Assembly (NCBI GenBank): GCA_937928425.1
Contig: CALFVL010000021.1
Span: 1-50,519 of the forward strand
Direction: 5' to 3'
Source of the DNA: an uncultured Verrucomicrobiales bacterium
GTDB lineage: Bacteria; Verrucomicrobiota; Verrucomicrobiia; Verrucomicrobiales; Akkermansiaceae
Length of the DNA: 50,519 nucleotides
Every line of letters starts with the position of its first letter. Within the stretch, counting starts at the first letter, position 1. A program made the translations under genes and the position numbers. Under the pieces are notes generated by a model. That model was not told where the DNA came from. It saw nothing but the letters and a program-made list of their open reading frames with translations, and searched no databases. This document shows, piece after piece, positions 8,835 through 16,387 of this stretch.

Positions 8835-9458
8835 ATGAAAGCATTTTTCAAACTTACCCTGATCGGACTTCTCAGCTCTTTTGCCTATTCTCAAGAAGCC
8901 CCTGTCCCAAGTCCTGAAATTAAAAAGGAAAAAGAAACACCTGAGGCCACTCAAGTTAGTGTCCTCATGTCCACCTCTCTCGGTGACATTCACATCCTAC
9001 TTGATACCAAAAACGCTCCAAAAACCGTCGAAAACTTCCTCACTTATGTTGATGACAAACACTACGATGGCACCATCTTCCACCGAGTCATCGATGGCTT
9101 CATGATTCAGGGCGGTGGCTTCAAAGTTGACGCAGGCTCATTTAAAAAGCTGAAAACCCGCCCCGCCATTCAGAATGAGAGCGAGAATACCGAAAGCAAT
9201 AAAATCGGCACGATCGCCATGGCTCGCCTCCCAGACCCTCACAGCGCGACCGCACAGTTCTTCATCAATGTGAATGATAACAGCGCCTTAGACTATCCCC
9301 ATAATAATGGGGGCTACGCCACCTTCGGTAAAGTCAGCAAGGGCATGGATGTGGTAAACAAAATTAAGCAGGTGAAAACTACTAGTAAAAATGGCATGCG
9401 TGATGTTCCTGAGGAAGTCGTGACGATCAAATCCATCACTCGGATCAAGGCTAAATAA
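8835..9458 (+). CDS. secreted cyclophilin-type peptidyl-prolyl isomerase
   Basis: This protein of 207 residues has a Sec signal peptide (MKAFFKLTLIGLLSSFAYSQ). A cyclophilin domain follows, with the active-site string FHRVIDGFMIQGGGF (catalytic Arg in FHR) and ATAQFFINVNDN. The chain matches small bacterial cyclophilins in length. It should catalyse cis-trans isomerisation of prolyl bonds in exported proteins. The gene is followed after 8 bases by a paralog that is a lipoprotein, so the pair is a tandem duplication with split targeting: soluble periplasm versus membrane-anchored. Confidence 0.93.
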   Translation: MKAFFKLTLIGLLSSFAYSQEAPVPSPEIKKEKETPEATQVSVLMSTSLGDIHILLDTKNAPKTVENFLTYVDDKHYDGTIFHRVIDGFMIQGGGFKVDAGSFKKLKTRPAIQNESENTESNKIGTIAMARLPDPHSATAQFFINVNDNSALDYPHNNGGYATFGKVSKGMDVVNKIKQVKTTSKNGMRDVPEEVVTIKSITRIKAK

Positions 9459-9466
9459 GACCAAGT

Positions 9467-10123
9467 ATGATGAGAATCCTCTCCTTCATTACGGCGCTCC
9501 TACTCACTTCCTGTAAGGAAGCGCCAGAAAAGGAACAGACCTTGGCACAGGAAGCTCAGTCTACAGCTTCTGGTGGAACTGAGATTATCATTGAAACGAG
9601 TATGGGCAGCATCAAAGCCCAGCTGCATGAGGACACGGCTCCACTGAGCGTGAAAAACTTCCTAAGCTACGTGGACGAGGGTTTTTATGACGGCACCATC
9701 TTCCACCGAGTGATCTCGAACTTCATGATTCAAGGGGGTGGCTTTGAGATTTCAGGAAGCACCCCTAAACAAAAAAAGAGCAAAGGGCCGATCCGAAACG
9801 AGAGCCAAGTCAGCCGTAAGAACACCCGTGGCACTCTCGCGATGGCTCGCCTCAATGATCCCCATAGTGCCTCGAATCAGTTCTATATTAACGTGCAAGA
9901 TAATCCCAGTCTCGACTTCCCTAACCATGGAGGAGGCTATGCGGTCTTTGGTGAAGTCACTGAGGGGATGGAAATCGTTGATAAAATTAAGGAGGTAAAG
10001 ACGCACTCGGCTCCTATGCTCAGTCTTGTCGGCACGCTTTATAAAGTGAACGAGTCGAATGATGTGCCGATCGCTCCAGTCCTGATCCAGTCCATCCGCC
10101 GTGTGGTTAAGACTGATCAATAA
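9467..10123 (+). CDS. lipoprotein cyclophilin-type peptidyl-prolyl isomerase
   Basis: The protein has 218 residues. The N-terminus MMRILSFITALLLTSCKEAP carries a lipobox (LLTSC), so it should be cut before Cys and lipidated. The cyclophilin core keeps FHRVISNFMIQGGGF and SASNQFYINVQDN, so it should be active. Compared with its upstream paralog it has an extra loop near the C-terminus (APMLSLVGTLYKVNESND). The second ATG, three bases downstream, is an equally good start. It is a likely membrane-tethered foldase; plsY follows after 9 bases, so the genes may share a transcript. Confidence 0.93.
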   Translation: MMRILSFITALLLTSCKEAPEKEQTLAQEAQSTASGGTEIIIETSMGSIKAQLHEDTAPLSVKNFLSYVDEGFYDGTIFHRVISNFMIQGGGFEISGSTPKQKKSKGPIRNESQVSRKNTRGTLAMARLNDPHSASNQFYINVQDNPSLDFPNHGGGYAVFGEVTEGMEIVDKIKEVKTHSAPMLSLVGTLYKVNESNDVPIAPVLIQSIRRVVKTDQ

Positions 10124-10132
10124 TTTTTCATT

Positions 10133-10777
10133 ATGCTCTGGCTCTTCATCCCCTTCGCGTTCCTCTTAGGTTCCATCCCATTCGGACTGCTCTTAGGAAA
10201 AATTAAAGGCATCGACATTCGGGAACACGGGTCCGGAAATATCGGCGCGACAAACGTTTTCCGAACTCTCGGAAAAGGATTCGGAATCCCCTGCCTTCTG
10301 CTCGACTTCTGTAAGGGCTTCACTCCGGTCCTTCTTTCTGAGCAGTTCATCACCCAAGATACGGTGGGGCAGAGCATCCTAGTCTGCACCGCTCTTGGCG
10401 CCATTTTAGGGCACAACTACTCGCCATGGATCGGCTTCAAGGGAGGCAAGGGCATCGCCACCAGTGCTGGAGCCCTCGCAGCCTTAATGCCGCCAGTGGC
10501 TCTCGCCCTCCTTATCCTCATTTTCCTTATCACTACCTATATCACGAAGTATGTTTCCCTTGGGAGCATCGCCACTGCCATCGCTCTTCCATTACTCACT
10601 TTTTACGGATCTTATAGCCACGGAAAAATTGCAGACGGCACTTGGAATAAACCGCTCTTTATCTTCGCCCTTCTCGCAGGGAGTCTCGCCATTTGGAAAC
10701 ACCGTGCGAATATCTCACGTCTCAGAATGGGAACGGAACATAAGATCGGTAAAAAAAGGGAAGGACTCAGCTCATGA
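10133..10777 (+). CDS. plsY: glycerol-3-phosphate acyltransferase (acyl-phosphate type)
   Basis: This is a 214-residue integral membrane enzyme that moves an acyl group from acyl-phosphate to glycerol-3-phosphate, the first step to phosphatidic acid. Family motifs are all visible: FLLGSIPFG at the N-terminus, EHGSGNIGATNVFRTLG (motif 1), GHNYSPWIGFKGGKGIATSAG (motif 2) and several hydrophobic helices. The end overlaps the start of gpsA by four bases (ATGA). This coupling puts the enzyme that makes glycerol-3-phosphate and the one that acylates it in one unit. Confidence 0.97.
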   Translation: MLWLFIPFAFLLGSIPFGLLLGKIKGIDIREHGSGNIGATNVFRTLGKGFGIPCLLLDFCKGFTPVLLSEQFITQDTVGQSILVCTALGAILGHNYSPWIGFKGGKGIATSAGALAALMPPVALALLILIFLITTYITKYVSLGSIATAIALPLLTFYGSYSHGKIADGTWNKPLFIFALLAGSLAIWKHRANISRLRMGTEHKIGKKREGLSS

Positions 10778-11775
10778 AATTCCGAACCCCCGTAGTAATC
10801 GGAGCAGGGTCTTGGGGGACTGCTCTTGCCATTTTTCTCGCTCGGAAATGTCCCCAAGTTCACCTCCTCGGCAGAGACCTCCAAACGATCGAAGAGATCA
10901 ATAAACAACACCGAAACCAGCGTTACCTCCCAAGTATCACCCTGCCTGAAAATCTCATCGCCACAAAAGAGCAGGAAATCGTCAAAAATGCTGATTTGCT
11001 CCTCTTTGTCGTCCCGACCTCAGCAACTCGCGCAACTTGTACGAAGCTTGCTGAACTTGGGGTACCTGAATCGGCGGTCCTACTTTCTTGCTCGAAGGGA
11101 ATCGAGCTTGAATCCAGTAAACGGATGTCTCAGGTCATCGCGGACTCTTTCCCCCGAAATCCTATTACTGTTCTTTCTGGTCCAAACCATGCTGAAGAAA
11201 TCGCACAGGGTCTCCCAGCGGCGGTGACGATTGGCTGTCGTGATCTTAAAGTCGGAGAAGCTCTTCAGGAAATTTTCTCAAATGATCGTTTCCGCTCCTA
11301 CACCAATCAAGACATCGCGGGGGTCGAACTGGGAGGAGCCATTAAAAATGTCTACGCAATAGCAGCTGGAGTAGCCATGGGGCTAAGACTTGGAGATAAT
11401 GCCATCTCCGCCTTAGTCACTCGCGCTCTCGCCGAGATGACTCGCCTCGGCACGGATCTAGGGGGGCGTTCTGAGACCTTTGCTGGGCTTTCTGGTCTGG
11501 GAGACCTCATCGCGACCTGCTTCTCAGAGCACTCTCGGAATCACAAAGTCGGCCTAGCTCTTGGGCAAGGTAAGACTCTCCAGCAAGTCGTAGACGATCT
11601 AGGCATGGTCGCAGAAGGTGTACCGAACACTCGTTCCATCTACGAGGCAGCCCGCCGGGTCAATGCCCGCACCCCCATCCTTGATGTGGTCTACGCAGTG
11701 CTTTATCAAAACATTCCTCCTGCCGCCGCACTAGATCGCCTCTTCCGGAGGACTCCGCGCAAGGAAGGTGAATAG
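10774..11775 (+). CDS. gpsA: glycerol-3-phosphate dehydrogenase [NAD(P)+]
   Basis: The protein has 333 residues and reduces dihydroxyacetone phosphate to sn-glycerol-3-phosphate for phospholipid synthesis. It has a Rossmann motif VIGAGSWGTALA, then SGPNHAEEIAQGLPAAVTIG, a catalytic Lys in GGAIKNVYAIAAGVAMGLRLGDN, and GLSGLGDLIATCFSEHSRN. The length is normal for the family. It starts within the plsY stop (ATGA overlap), and a purine-rich GGAAGGA lies about 10 bases upstream of the ATG, one of the few Shine-Dalgarno-like starts on this strand. Confidence 0.97.
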   Translation: MKFRTPVVIGAGSWGTALAIFLARKCPQVHLLGRDLQTIEEINKQHRNQRYLPSITLPENLIATKEQEIVKNADLLLFVVPTSATRATCTKLAELGVPESAVLLSCSKGIELESSKRMSQVIADSFPRNPITVLSGPNHAEEIAQGLPAAVTIGCRDLKVGEALQEIFSNDRFRSYTNQDIAGVELGGAIKNVYAIAAGVAMGLRLGDNAISALVTRALAEMTRLGTDLGGRSETFAGLSGLGDLIATCFSEHSRNHKVGLALGQGKTLQQVVDDLGMVAEGVPNTRSIYEAARRVNARTPILDVVYAVLYQNIPPAAALDRLFRRTPRKEGE

Positions 11776-11821
11776 CTTGATAGGAATGAATCCTTGATCT
11801 CGCAACCTACGTGATAAAAAA

Positions 11822-12232
11822 ATGAGAAAAGAGATTTTACCCGCTTGGATCAGATTTTTTTCATGGATCTATCTTCTCATGCTGGTCAGCCCCATGGTGT
11901 TTATTTTGAGCCTCATTGGGGGAGGGACAGTTCGTTGTACAGGTTTTGGATTAATTTATGAAGGACGCTCTGCCCTAAATCCTACTGCAATTTTTCTCAT
12001 GCTAATTTTAACTCTTTCCGGAGTTGTCGCATACGGGATCCTCTGGGGTAAAGACTGGGCGGTGAGAGTAGGGATTTTACACGGATGGCTAGCCTTAGTT
12101 ACTACGATCCTCGCATTTTTCTTCGCACCCAATCCCCCAAATCATCCTCCAATAGAAATATTCTTTCTCTTACCTTTTTTAGTCATTTTATACCTCAAAA
12201 AAGGATTATGGAGAGACTACAAGCCTCATTGA
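11822..12232 (+). CDS. small integral membrane protein, function unknown
   Basis: This 136-residue protein has about four hydrophobic segments: FFSWIYLLMLVSPMVFILSLI, AIFLMLILTLSGVVAYGILWG, ILHGWLALVTTILAFFF and IFFLLPFLVILYLK. Short charged turns separate them, and the C-terminus is basic. I recognise no family. It lies 46 bases after gpsA, but its base composition is lower in G+C than gpsA, and it probably has its own transcription. Confidence 0.65.
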   Translation: MRKEILPAWIRFFSWIYLLMLVSPMVFILSLIGGGTVRCTGFGLIYEGRSALNPTAIFLMLILTLSGVVAYGILWGKDWAVRVGILHGWLALVTTILAFFFAPNPPNHPPIEIFFLLPFLVILYLKKGLWRDYKPH

Positions 12233-12347
12233 TAAAATAAGGACATCGCCGGAAAGAAAGCGCATCTTGGGCCCTTCCTACAGAGTCTCCCTATCAAACA
12301 CCGTAAGGTTTGACGCGCTCAAGCAGCTATGACAAATTTCTTCTTCA

Positions 12348-13184
12348 ATGCTAGATACTCATCACCATCTCTGGAAATACAGCCGTAAAGAGTATGAATG
12401 GATCCCAAGCGAATCTCCCCTAGCTCAGGACCAACTCCTCCCAGAGTTAGAATCTGCCACCTCCTCAGCTGGGGTCACCGGCACGATCGCAGTCCAAGCA
12501 CGCCAGATCATTGCAGAATCTCACGATCTTTTAAAGATGGCTGACCAAGGAGACCTCATCCGCGGAGTCGTCGGCTGGGTCCCCCTCATCTCAGACCAAG
12601 TGGCAAAGGACCTCGATGAACTCTCGACGCACCCGAAATTTGTCGGGGTGCGCCATGTGCTCCAAGAAGAAGATGATGAGTATTTTCTCCGAGATGACTT
12701 CCACCGAGGTCTAGGCTGCCTACCGTCACATAATCTCGTCTATGACCTCCTCCTTTTTCAGCGCCAGCTTCCGGTCGCCACCCAGTTGGTAGATCGCCAG
12801 CCTGAACTTGGCATTATTATCGACCACCTAGCCAAGCCTGAGGCCCAGAGTGGGCGAGTCGAAGCCTCTTGGAGGTCCGGAATGAAAGAACTCGCAAAAC
12901 GGGATAACATCCTTGGGGTTAAATTTTCTGGGCTTGTGACAGAATTCCCTGCTGGGGATCCCATCTCTCCTGAGACGATCAAAGCCTACTTTGAGGAAAC
13001 TTTGGAAATATTCGGTCCTGAAAAAGTCATGTTCGGGACAGACTGGCCAGTTTCCCTATTAAGACTCCAGTCTTATCAATCTTGGGCAGACAGCGTGAGA
13101 GAGCTTGTTTCCCAACTTTCTAACGATGAACAGGCCCGCATCTTAAGTAAAAACGGAGAATCTGCATACGGTCTGAAAACTTAA
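12348..13184 (+). CDS. amidohydrolase family protein (lactonase-like)
   Basis: This 278-residue TIM-barrel amidohydrolase is of the amidohydrolase-2 type. It starts with LDTHHHLWKY, the H-x-H metal motif followed by L-W that is typical of L-fuconolactonase, rhamnonolactonase and 2-pyrone-4,6-dicarboxylate lactonase relatives. Other motifs are GVVGWVPL, VGVRHVLQEE, IIIDHLAKPE (His) and MFGTDWPVSLL (the Asp that activates water). Hydrolysis of a sugar lactone is the best guess. No sugar-acid pathway gene is next to it, so the substrate is open. Confidence 0.88.
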   Translation: MLDTHHHLWKYSRKEYEWIPSESPLAQDQLLPELESATSSAGVTGTIAVQARQIIAESHDLLKMADQGDLIRGVVGWVPLISDQVAKDLDELSTHPKFVGVRHVLQEEDDEYFLRDDFHRGLGCLPSHNLVYDLLLFQRQLPVATQLVDRQPELGIIIDHLAKPEAQSGRVEASWRSGMKELAKRDNILGVKFSGLVTEFPAGDPISPETIKAYFEETLEIFGPEKVMFGTDWPVSLLRLQSYQSWADSVRELVSQLSNDEQARILSKNGESAYGLKT

Positions 13185-13282
13185 GCTGGTCACCTCGTCC
13201 ATTTCCCTTTTTTATCTCTCCTCGCAATCAGGTTCTAGTTTTCAGTGACCTTTTTGTCACACTTTTCTAATTCATCCGCCCC

Positions 13283-14047
13283 TTGAGTCTCAACCGCACA
13301 GAATACAAGTACCTGATCTCGCTCGAGGAAATGGAGCAGATTCAGCGTGATCTTAGTGATCGTCTCGTTGTGGATAGCCTAGCTTCTGAAGATGGCTGTT
13401 ATCCGATCGTTACTGAGTATTTTGAGACTCCAGACCGGGAGTGTTTTTGGGAAAAGGAACGGCGCCTAGCTAGCCGCCGTAAAATCCGTGTCCGCATATA
13501 CGGGAACGAGGGTGGTAAAATTCCCCCTACCGGGTTTATCGAGATTAAGCATAAGCACTTCGGCTTCGGGGCGAAACGTCGCCTCTTCCTGCCTGTCGAA
13601 GAGGCGATCGAATTTGCGAAAGGGAATTTCGAAATCCTAAACACCGTGAAACGGGACTGGTCCCGGACCCAGCGAATGATCATTAAAGAGCTTTTTGATA
13701 TGATCGAGCGGCGCCACTTTGGCCCAGCCATTCAGCTTCGTTATGATCGTAAGGCCCTAATGACTCCAGATGGGCAGCTCCGCATCACTTTTGACACCGG
13801 ACTCATGTGTCGCTCTAAACTGCTCGCCCTAGAGGCTGATGATCGACGTTTTAAAGATTACATCATTCCGGCTGACAAATCGATCTTCGAGGTGAAATCT
13901 ATCGGAGCCGTTCCCTTTTGGTTCCGCCAATACGGGGGCGAAAAATCCTTAATCCGCAGAAGTTTTAGTAAATTCTGCACTGCGATGAAAGTCATCGACC
14001 CTGTTCTCAAAGCTCAAATCAACTCCTTGAATTCTCCAACCGCCTAA
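13283..14047 (+). CDS. VTC-domain (polyphosphate polymerase-like) protein
   Basis: This 254-residue protein has a VTC/tunnel-metalloenzyme fold. The signature residues are in order: R-x-E-x-K-Y (RTEYKYLIS) at the start, SRRKIRVRIYG (basic tunnel), GFIEIKHKHFG (E-x-K), IQLRYDRKAL, LRITFDTGL and SIFEVKSIG near the end. In yeast this domain makes polyphosphate from ATP. The only start upstream of the first motif is TTG at 13283, because an in-frame TAA sits 15 bases before it. The next gene encodes a DUF4956 membrane protein, a recurrent partner. An inverted repeat GTGAC-N6-GTCAC lies 22 bases before the start. Confidence 0.88.
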   Translation: MSLNRTEYKYLISLEEMEQIQRDLSDRLVVDSLASEDGCYPIVTEYFETPDRECFWEKERRLASRRKIRVRIYGNEGGKIPPTGFIEIKHKHFGFGAKRRLFLPVEEAIEFAKGNFEILNTVKRDWSRTQRMIIKELFDMIERRHFGPAIQLRYDRKALMTPDGQLRITFDTGLMCRSKLLALEADDRRFKDYIIPADKSIFEVKSIGAVPFWFRQYGGEKSLIRRSFSKFCTAMKVIDPVLKAQINSLNSPTA

Positions 14048-14090
14048 TTAGGCACCTTTTTGTATACTTCTACTTTCTAAACTAAAAACC

Positions 14091-14798
14091 ATGGAACCTG
14101 TTCTCGCTACCTTTGAATTCTTGATGGAAAAATCTGGCCCTGACTCAGATGGACCTCCTCCCTTAGAAGTGCTGGGCGCAATGAGCCTAAGCTTCTTTCT
14201 CAACATGATCATTGGTTCACTTTATAAGCACACCTATAAAGGAACTCGCTACTCTCAGGACTATGTCCACACCCTTGTCATTATCGGGACTGTCACCACC
14301 ATTCTAATCATGGTGGTCAATGGAAGTCCCGCGGTGGCCTTCGGGGCATTCGCTGCTTTTTCGATGATTCGTTTCCGTCGGAATCTAGGCCAGTCGCGTG
14401 ACCTCGCCTTTGTCTTCTTCGCGATGGCCACCGGAATGGGGATCGGAGCGCAGCAATACACCATCGTCGCGATCACCACTCTTATCGTGGTCCTTGCCAT
14501 CCTCTTTATCTCGAAGAGAGATACCTTCGCTCCGAATCGAGCGTCTCACCAACTTCGTATTCGTGTGAATAACGACGTCGACTACTCGAAGGCTTTCAGT
14601 GATATCTTCACAAAATTCACCGATGCAATTGAGATGATTAGCGTCGAGTCAGTTCAGGCAGGAATGATGAGTGAACTACGTTACGGCCTCGTTCTTAAGG
14701 AAGGCATCCAAGTATCTGACTTCATGGAGGAAGTTCAAATTGCCTGTGGCAATAACCGCGCAATTCTCACCTCGACCACTCGCGAGCTGGATATGTAA
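14091..14798 (+). CDS. DUF4956 membrane protein, partner of VTC-domain protein
   Basis: The protein has 235 residues. It has about four transmembrane segments in the first 145 residues: LGAMSLSFFLNMIIGSLY, TLVIIGTVTTILIMVV, AVAFGAFAAFSMI and YTIVAITTLIVVLAILFI. A conserved MIRFRRNLGQSRDLAF stretch lies in the turn. The last 90 residues form a soluble alpha/beta domain. This arrangement matches DUF4956, whose biochemistry is not established as far as I know. It is paired with a VTC-domain gene 43 bases upstream. A role in moving or organising the VTC product at the membrane is an inference from the eukaryotic VTC complex. A strong terminator follows. Confidence 0.88.
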   Translation: MEPVLATFEFLMEKSGPDSDGPPPLEVLGAMSLSFFLNMIIGSLYKHTYKGTRYSQDYVHTLVIIGTVTTILIMVVNGSPAVAFGAFAAFSMIRFRRNLGQSRDLAFVFFAMATGMGIGAQQYTIVAITTLIVVLAILFISKRDTFAPNRASHQLRIRVNNDVDYSKAFSDIFTKFTDAIEMISVESVQAGMMSELRYGLVLKEGIQVSDFMEEVQIACGNNRAILTSTTRELDM

Positions 14799-14858
14799 GC
14801 ACCCTAGCTAGAGATTTCTTCCACTCTCAAGCACGCTCAGAGCGAGCAGCTCTCCAGA

Positions 14859-14896
14859 AAAACCCGATAGACTCCTCTGAGTTATCGGGTTTTTTA
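14859..14896 (+). terminator. Rho-independent terminator after the VTC/DUF4956 pair
   Basis: ACCCGATA pairs with TATCGGGT. An inner ACTC/GAGT extension closes a CTCT loop with one bulge, and a run of six Ts follows. This is a strong intrinsic terminator about 60 bases after the DUF4956 stop. Confidence 0.92.
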
Positions 14897-15037
14897 TTCC
14901 TCTAGACTTACTCGACATAATTAAATCCCATTACACTCCTCTACTGAGAATCTCTCTAATTTTCAAACACGACTATTTCTGGCCGCTTTCTCATCCAGAC
15001 TTGAATCCCTTCTTTTCCACTCTAAAACTCCGCCACC

Positions 15038-16387
15038 ATGTGGAAGGGCCGATTTTCAAAAAACACCGCAGATCTTGTCCAACAATACGGAGAATCCATC
15101 TCCTATGACTGGCGGCTCTATCCGCACGATATTGCCGGCTCTATCGCGCACGCACGAGCTCAGGTCAGTGCGGGAATCTTAAATCAGGATGAATTTCTAA
15201 AAATCGAAACCGGACTACGGGAAGTCGAGCAAGACATCTCCGCTGGTAACTTCGAGTTCTCCATCGAAGCCGAAGATATTCACATGAATATCGAGGCCGC
15301 TCTCACCACTAAAATTGGCCCCCTTGGTGGTAAACTCCACACCGCACGCTCACGTAACGACCAAGTCGCTACTGACACCCGCCTCTACTGCAGAGCCGCC
15401 ATTGACGACCTCCTCTCCCTCCTTAGCAGCCTTCAAGCAGCCCTCCTAAACCGCGCAGAACGCTACGCAGGCACCATCCTCCCCGGATACACCCACCTCC
15501 AGCGCGGCCAGCCTGTCACCATAGGGCATCATCTTCTTGCCTATGTCGAGATGCTCGCCCGTGATAAAAACCGCCTCCAAGACGCTAGGAAACGGGTCAA
15601 TATCTCACCGCTCGGCTCCGGTGCCCTCGCAGGGTCCACCATTAATTTAGATCGTGAAGCCATTGCCAAAGAACTCGGCTTTGACTCCGTCACTACGAAC
15701 TCGATGGACGCCATCTCTGACCGTGACTACATTGCAGAGCTTCTCTTCGATTTCGCCCTCATCGGGGCGCACCTCTCTCGCCTCTCAGAAGACCTCATCC
15801 TCTGGTGCTCTAGCGAGTTCGCCTTTGCCACCCTCTCGGATGCCCACACCACCGGCTCCTCCCTCATGCCCCAGAAAAAAAATCCCGATGTTTGCGAACT
15901 CACTCGGGGGAAAACTGGGCGACTCTACGGTAATCTCACCGCCATCCTCACCGCCATTAAAGGCCTCCCACTCACCTACAATCGCGACCTGCAGGAAGAC
16001 AAAGAACCCCTCTTCGACTCCATTGACACCCTCACCCTAGCTCTCAAGGTCAACGCAGAAATGATCACTGCGATGGAGATCAACGAAGACGCTTGCCAAG
16101 CTGCCGCTTCAGATCCGCTCCTTCTCGCCACCGACCTTGCCGACTGGCTCGTCAAACAAGGTATCCCCTTCCGTTCTGCTCATGAACTTGTCGGGAAGGC
16201 AGTCGCCGCCTCAGTCCACTCCGGAACCCCTCTTGATCAGCTTGACCTCAGCCAGATCGACCCCGCCTTTACCAAGGAAGCCTCCGCCGTCTTTGACCTC
16301 CAGACCGCGCTAGCCGCACGTAGTAATCCCGGAGCACCCTCGCTAGACAATATCAAAGCTCAGATCGCACGCTGGAAGAACTCCTAA
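15038..16387 (+). CDS. argH: argininosuccinate lyase
   Basis: This 449-residue enzyme makes the last step of arginine synthesis, splitting argininosuccinate into arginine and fumarate. The start MWKGRFSKNTADLVQQYGESISYD is the family start. Further motifs are EDIHMNIE, LHTARSRNDQVATD, GYTHLQRGQPVT and the fumarase/ASL signature GSSLMPQKKNPD with its catalytic Ser loop. Length is normal. It has no other arg genes around it. Its stop codon shares bases with the stop of the convergent uvrA, leaving no room for a terminator between the two. Confidence 0.97.
   Translation: MWKGRFSKNTADLVQQYGESISYDWRLYPHDIAGSIAHARAQVSAGILNQDEFLKIETGLREVEQDISAGNFEFSIEAEDIHMNIEAALTTKIGPLGGKLHTARSRNDQVATDTRLYCRAAIDDLLSLLSSLQAALLNRAERYAGTILPGYTHLQRGQPVTIGHHLLAYVEMLARDKNRLQDARKRVNISPLGSGALAGSTINLDREAIAKELGFDSVTTNSMDAISDRDYIAELLFDFALIGAHLSRLSEDLILWCSSEFAFATLSDAHTTGSSLMPQKKNPDVCELTRGKTGRLYGNLTAILTAIKGLPLTYNRDLQEDKEPLFDSIDTLTLALKVNAEMITAMEINEDACQAAASDPLLLATDLADWLVKQGIPFRSAHELVGKAVAASVHSGTPLDQLDLSQIDPAFTKEASAVFDLQTALAARSNPGAPSLDNIKAQIARWKNS

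Noticed and set aside
13245-13260. GTGAC-N6-GTCAC inverted repeat before the VTC gene as operator
   Set aside because: Five-base arms are short and could arise by chance; no matching site or regulator gene is nearby.
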